Assembly (NCBI GenBank): GCA_020631735.1 | Contig: CM036179.1 | Span: forward strand, 26,403,063-26,467,062 | From: Saccharum officinarum | Taxonomy: Eukaryota > Streptophyta > Magnoliopsida > Poales > Poaceae | Direction: 5' to 3' | DNA: 64,000 bases | Shown: in pieces, positions 58,227-64,000 of the stretch | Numbering within the stretch: position 1 is the first letter of the stretch | Layout of the letters: the number at the start of each line of letters is the position of its first letter | Position numbers and translations under genes: made by a program | Notes under the pieces: model-generated | Seen by the model: only the letters and a program-made list of their open reading frames with translations | Databases searched by the model: none | Told to the model about the DNA's origin: nothing

Positions 58227-60362
58227 TGACGAGGAATGAGGCCCACGTATCCATGGGATATGATCAAATGATCAGTTGTACCTTCGATGTAACAAGTTAG
58301 GAAATACATTTATGATTAGCCTATCTTATTCATCACTTTCTTTTTTTCAGGTAGGTCTCTAAGTACCCATTGTTTTAAATATCTCAAACACTTTTGTGTC
58401 TATTTTTTCTCAACTATTTTTTTATTTTTTATGAATAACTTTTGCATAGCCCAACATCTTTTCTGCAACAAAAACTTTGAGAGATAGCAACAAGAACTTG
58501 GAGTATTTATTTTGTGGATAGAAAACCTATCAAACATGTTTTTGTTCACTCCCAGTGTGGGAGTAAAATATTTTTAGGTGAATCTAAATGGAAAGCATGT
58601 TTTTGCGCCTATCCCCAGTGTAGAAGTAGTGCACATGTGAGTGGTGTGTACGTGATCTTGATTTTAAGAGTACGACAAATCTCTCATAAGGGTCACAAAG
58701 CTCGACCAAACTCAATACAAAACAAGCAGCATATATGTGAAAGTTTTTCTAGCCTAAATAACATGTATAACTCTGGTAGAAATTCAAGCTTTGTCATACA
58801 GGAACTCATCATAAAATTATTTGTGTTTTCCCAAAAGTAAATCTTCAGAATTTTGGTGTCACTTGAAACAGATAAATAGCAGCTTAGATATTCTCATATC
58901 ATATCCGTTAATTACCTAAATTTAGATCAAGCATATGCTACCCACGAGTTTCAAGTTTAGAGTAAATCCTTATATCAAAACAATCTTATCCAAAACTTGG
59001 GAGAATTCAAAGCTGAAAACTAGTTACTTGAAAGAAATTACAGCAGAGCAACTATTCATCATTTCCATTTAAGAGATTATTCAAAGTCCTCTTTATTTGT
59101 TAACAACTCTAAAAACAAACTATCATACACACTCTTTTTATTTTGTTTTCATTCACCATTTTTTAACTATTTAAAAGAAACTAAAAACTAAAACAAAGGA
59201 GAAAGAATATTTACCTAAATACATGGGGGTGTTTCTCCCCCAAGCTAGTTTTTGACGTAGTTTGTTTTACCAAAGTTTTTACATATTTTTATTTTGTTTT
59301 ATATGCAGATTGATTTTTCAATGCAATACAGAAAATAAACATGCTAAAGAAAATTTATGAAATGGAATAAATATGGATAACTATCGAGTTACCTTTCGGT
59401 AAGGGTTCGGTGTTTTAAGTCCTTCAAACTGGATTTCTCCATGTGAAGTTCATTAATCGAATACCTCGGTTTGCTCCAAAGATGAGGATTCTTGTGGTGG
59501 CGCCGCTAATGGTGATGCCACCTTCTTCCGCCAAACCCGTCTTCGTCATTGGAGCGTGATGGCACCGTGTGACGAAGGGTAGATGCCACGTGGTGGTCCT
59601 TTCCTCCTTGAAGCTTTCACTAGTATCACATCTTGAGTTGTTCAAGAGCATCTTATCTCCTATGTTGCACTTTCTTTTTTCTCATCCTTTTGGGATGCCA
59701 TCTTTTTGTTCTTTCTTTTGTGGATCTTGGCATTTTGTTTGGACCTTCTGCTCCATTCATTGTTTTATTCCTGTAAAAGATTAGTGGACAACACATACCT
59801 GAAGGAATGTACAAATAATTTGAAACAAGGATAATGTTGTCATAGAGCTAAAGGTCATCTTCTATGCTATAACAGAGTTGGTTTTAACATTTTAATTAGC
59901 ATAGAACATTTATCCCATGTTTTAAATAATGTGCCTCAATTGTTACAAAAACTTCTTCTCGTAAGGATTAATTTTACTTTACATCTTAAGTTTGATTTTC
60001 ATGTATGAAATTTGTAAACATATTCAAACTTATAGAAACAAAGCAATATTGAGCAGAGGGATTGCAAACCAGCGTGCTAGAGCGACGGGAGCCTAGGAGA
60101 AAGAAGAGCAGGTTTATATCAATAGTTGAAAGTCGGCCTTCCTCCTCCACACATGAACTTTTATGTCACTTGATACTGTCGGCGAGGACTCATGGTTTTT
60201 AGGTCCATTGAGCAGGACCTCTCTCTTGCATTTAGCTTTTCTTTGCACCATCTGATCTAGGGGACGAGAATGCAGACAGTTGCATGTTCGCCTCCCGCTA
60301 ACCATTCTTGATTTTTGTTGATTCTCGGTTGATGAATTGGTGTTCATTGTAGATGCAGACTC
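58227..60362. other. AT-rich debris; no gene seen
   Basis: It resumes the older repeat sequence interrupted by the solo LTR (GATGACGAGGAATGAGGCCC). Short open frames only; a patch at 59450-59640 and one at 60060-60360 are less AT-rich but show no recognisable domain. Confidence 0.45.
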
Positions 60363-63300
60363 TGTAACACCCCAGGTGTTTGGCTTCTTTAAGTGCATTT
60401 CATTTCATGAGCATTAACATTAATCACCTCATTCATGAGTGGGAGCATCATTCATTTCATGCATGAGCTTATAATATGTGAAACATGCTTTGGAAACATT
60501 GCCACATATGTTATATTTCATGTGAAGTAAGAAGTAAGTAGTGTGCAACACACAAGTACCTTATGTGCAATTTCATTGGGAAACATGCTAACCACTTTAG
60601 TGTAACATAATTAGCAAGTGTTATGCAACACACTCATGCAACATGTGCAACATGAGCTTGCAACATTTGGGTGGAATATTGATTTGCTTGTTTCAAAGTG
60701 TGTGACACTAGGAATTTCATGTAACCAATGTATAGAGTGGCTAATTAGGTCTCATAATACCTTAGTTATACTTAGGGTCACTAATGGAGCAAGGTTCATG
60801 TTGACCAAAATCACCAAAATGCCCTCCAAGGTGTAGTTGACCTCCATTTAGCCCTAGGATGCTCTAGTTTGACCAATTAAAAAGTCTAGCTTAGAGACCT
60901 TGCATGGAGGAGCACCCTTAAGAAAAGTTGTAGGGAATTTTATGGGGAACAAAAGTCTCAATATGACCATCTCATGAAACTGGCCAGAACATGCTCAAAA
61001 AATGGCCCATAAGTCAGCTAGAGGGGCTGTCTCAACACTTAGAATTTTTCTAAGTCTCAAAGGTGTCCCTCCAGTTTTACTGTGACCTACTTTGGAAGCT
61101 TATAGTTTGCAAACCAGACCAAACCAGCTCCAACTCATGTTGACACTTTTGTAGTACTCACTTAGCTCTACAACATTGTCAACATCATCATCACCTAGTT
61201 CTAAATGGTTTAGGAGATATGGTGTCTAGAAAATCGGGTTTCAGTCGGCTTAATGACTGAAACTACGTTTCAGTTTCGAAGTGCACCACTTTGGAGCTCT
61301 GTGGTTTCAAATCCAGGACGAATCAGTCCTTGAGCCAATTGACAAAGTTGTAGTCCTCATGTAGCTCTACCATTTTGGTATTATCATCCTTGGCTGACTC
61401 GAGCTAGATTAGGAGATGTGGAGGCTGGAAAAATCACTGTCAGTCGGCCAACGCAACTGAAACCGGAGTTCTGAACTCCATCATCGCCGACCGGTGACAG
61501 GGGGTGCTCGACGTGTGGAAGCCACGCGCCGGCCGCCTGGTGACTTGGAGAGGCGTTGTCAAGCTCCAGCAGGACCACGCGGCTTCAAATCCTCTGCCTT
61601 GGCCTCACTCCTTCACCCAACCGCGCGGAGAGCACGAGGTTGCCACCGCCAGCACCATTGCTGACCCAGAGCTCGCACTCGAGCGTCACAGCTTCACCAC
61701 TGCCCCACTCTTCAATCCACCTCGGCCACAACTCCGCCTTGGACTCCTCTACCTCCTCCACCTCTTGCCTGAGCCGATTGCGTGGGGGTAAGGGCCTCTT
61801 GGCCGATTCCGCCATTGCCGCCATGGGTGACCCCCTTGCCAGAGTTGGGCGCTCCATGGCCGGGGTAGTTAGGGCCTCTCTCCATCTCCCTTCTCTACCT
61901 CAATCAGTCCGCCTAGTTGCAGTGAAGCTCGTACCGAGCTCAGATGTGACCGTGCGGCCTCACCGGTGGCGGCGCACCGTCACCCGACCCTCACCGGCCG
62001 CCGCTCACGACGGCGAGCCCCTCCCACTCCAACCCAAGCCTTCCTACTTGCACGAATCGAAGCGCCGCGTGACGGGGAATGCGTGGGTGGGTTCGGTTTC
62101 CCGGGCGAGCTCCCCTCCGACGAGCTTGAGCTCACCGGAGCACGCGGTTCGCTGCGCCCCTGCCTCTCTCTCTCTCTGACGGCTGGTCCCGCCTGGCAGA
62201 CCCACGCGCGCGCGGGCGGGACGGCCTGAGCAGGCCGCGCGCGTAGTTGGGCCGCGTCCGCGTAGGGACCGGCCCAGTAGCGAGTTGGGTTCGGTTTCTG
62301 TTTTTCTTTGCATATTTGACATAGATTTTAGTGATGTTTGGAAAATGTAGATCTAGGGTTTTACTTTCCGAAAAATTATGAGATAAATTTTGTTATTATC
62401 TACATGATGTGTAGTATTTTATAAAAATATAAATTGGTTATGTGATGTTTAGTTTCTGAGAGATTTAAATAGGTTTTTGAAATGTGTTTTAGATTGCATG
62501 CAAACTTGTTTAAATCATATCTTGAGTTTCATTGTTCCAAAAATTATGAAATTTGGTGGGTAAGCTAATTTATACTTGTTCTAGCTTTGGTAAAAATTTG
62601 GGCAGTAGTGCTTAAGTACTTTTCAAGTTATAATGCTATCTTGTTATTTTAGGAAATACTTAAATGAATTGTAGTAATTTTTCTACATGTGCAATGTTCT
62701 TACAACTTTTTGGAGAATGTCTTGGTACCCTAAAGTGTCCAAGAAAATTAGGAAATCTGTTGTTTGACACTTTTTACTATGAATTGTTATTTATACAAAA
62801 ATCAGCCTTTTAGAATTGTGAATTTTGTTTAGGGAGTTTCTGTAAATAATTTTAGTTCAAATTTTTACAGTGGTCGCTTTTTGGTTCATAGAGTCTCCTG
62901 TAAATTTTGTAGAATTTTAGGAGCAGTTTACATATATTTTTAAAATTTCACTTAATTACTTAAGTAAATTAAGAATTGAGTTTAAATAAATATTTTAGGT
63001 AGGCACACCTTACTTTCTGGTGTTTTTGTGATCTATGTGAACTTGTGGTAACATTAGTTTGGCCTTAGGGATGTTTGCCACACAAATAAATATTTAATCT
63101 TTGCAATTCTAGGTTTTCTGGACAGCTGGTAGTATTTCTAGGTTTGACCCTTAATAAACGTATTTGCTAGAAAACTTGTGAATACCAAAGTGGTAGTAAA
63201 CTAGTTAAACTAGCTTGTGTCAAAATTTAACGGTATTTGGCCAAGTAGTCTAAGAGTTATAGCTGTTTAAAGTGGCTATCCAGAAATGGCTGCTCTCTAT

Positions 63301-64000
63301 TTGGCGAGGACATATTCTGGAACTTTGGAATTTCGACTAGGTAAACTTTGGAATTAAGTGTTGAGGTCTGAAAATGTTTTGTAGTGCATTTCTTAAGCTT
63401 TACAGATTGTCTTAGATCATATCTTTTAGAGTTAGGAATCTTCAGTTATGTTGGCATCTTTGAGCTGCTGTCCAGAAGATCTTACTGTGTATTTTGGTGT
63501 TGGATGTGGTAACCTAAGTAATGCTACTCTTGTAATTGTTAGGTGGTAGGGCCTTAACCGAAGAAGAATAGCTATATCTTAGGTTGGGTAGATTAGGTAA
63601 GTACTTCTCCACCGGAGAAGAGTTTTGCACGTATTGATGAAGTGACTTGAATAGAGTACTTTCATTGCTGAAATGCATTTCATTCCGAGCATGTTGCACC
63701 CATTGTGCATCCATGATATTTATGGCGCATTCATGCAATAGGTGTACCGGAGGGGGTGACACTCCTCGAGTTCGAAGGAGCAATTCTGGAGGAGGAGCAG
63801 GAGCAGCAAAAGGAGCCCGAGGATCCAGCAGGCGAAGGAGTGCCCGCAGACGACCTTCCTGAGTGCCCAGACCACCGGCCCTCGACCTTTCTAAAAGGCA
63901 AGCCCCGGTGCATGTTGAACCCATCATTTTATAAATCTATCTTGAGTACTTTTAATTGTTTAATGCATTAAGTTGTAGGAGTTGTATGAAAACAATTGTT
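60363..64000 (+). repeat. second, diverged copy of the 4.8-kb LTR family, cut by the window end
   Basis: It starts TGTAACACCCCAGGTGTTTGG and follows the solo LTR block by block: CTTAGTTATACTTAGGGT at 60762, a GC-rich block at 61430-62280, TAGATCTAGGGTTTTA near 62350, the exon-like blocks at 63543 and 63742. The right end and any internal domain are outside the window, so whether it is solo or part of a full element is unknown. Divergence from the first copy is substantial throughout. Confidence 0.8.
63543..63897 (+). pseudogene. second copy of the LTR-internal candidate ORF (blocks a and b), with a premature TAG
   Basis: Block a (63543-63596) reads RALTEEE, then TAG at 63569-63571, then LYLRLGRL, followed by the consensus donor GTAAGTAC. 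Block b (63742-63897) reads PEGVTLLEFEGAILEE, an acidic EQEQQKEPEDPAGEG segment and CPDHRPSTFLK, ending AAAG|GCAAGC as in the first copy. Phase is identical. The third block would lie beyond the window. Confidence 0.45.

Noticed and set aside
53419..64000. One LTR retrotransposon with LTRs at 53419-58221 and 60363 onward
   Set aside because: The first LTR has its own perfect AAAGA duplication on both sides, the copies are strongly diverged, and no PBS, PPT or gag/pol lies between them.

Overview
The window is plant nuclear DNA, most likely from a panicoid grass. The signs are intron-containing genes of the spermidine synthase and At4g18593-like types, GT-AG splicing, abundant Ty1/copia and Ty3/gypsy LTR retrotransposons, and CACTA, hAT and Stowaway-type DNA transposons. 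It is a scaffold with two 100-N gaps (17378-17477 and 39441-39540). The grass call rests on recognised sequence style, not on a search.

Left part (1-9 kb): the 3' end of an autonomous hAT transposon runs in from the window edge. A 1.13-kb non-autonomous hAT element follows, with a perfect 8-bp target duplication. Next come a three-unit direct-repeat array and a gene-fragment island, possibly MULE-like, holding a broken nucleotide pyrophosphatase/phosphodiesterase exon and a degenerate AACAT tract. The first real gene is a four-exon minus-strand gene (CDS 6777-7504) for a small zinc-binding protein related to the C-terminus of DUSP12/At4g18593; two sibling MITEs lie just beyond its 3' end.

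Middle-left (9-25 kb): a complete minus-strand Ty1/copia element (10833-16543) has identical 116-bp LTRs, a perfect 5-bp TSD and one 1742-codon open frame. A decayed plus-strand relative (17478-18487) follows the first gap. The minus-strand spermidine synthase gene (19459-22127, plus a 5' UTR exon near 22725) shows eight coding exons, two 1-nt deletions and no final exon(s). A 666-bp foldback element sits just upstream of it.

Middle (25-44 kb): an 11.8-kb Tekay/Del-like gypsy element (25027-36812, minus strand) has LTRs of 2.7-2.8 kb, a TSD, PBS and PPT, a decayed gag-pol and an extra acidic ORF upstream of gag. It is followed by a noncoding dispersed repeat, the second gap, a truncated sibling LTR and a 1.5-kb non-autonomous CACTA element.

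Right part (44-64 kb): a 7-kb head-to-tail array of about 3.4 units of 2.02-2.07 kb carries degenerate C2H2 zinc-finger genes. After older debris comes a 4.8-kb solo LTR (53419-58221, TSD AAAGA). A second diverged copy of the same LTR family starts at 60363 and runs off the window. Both copies hold a gene-like set of phase-compatible exons; this is the most unusual feature here.

Functionally, only the spermidine synthase locus and the zinc-ribbon gene look like host genes. Everything else is transposon-derived, decayed or unrecognised.
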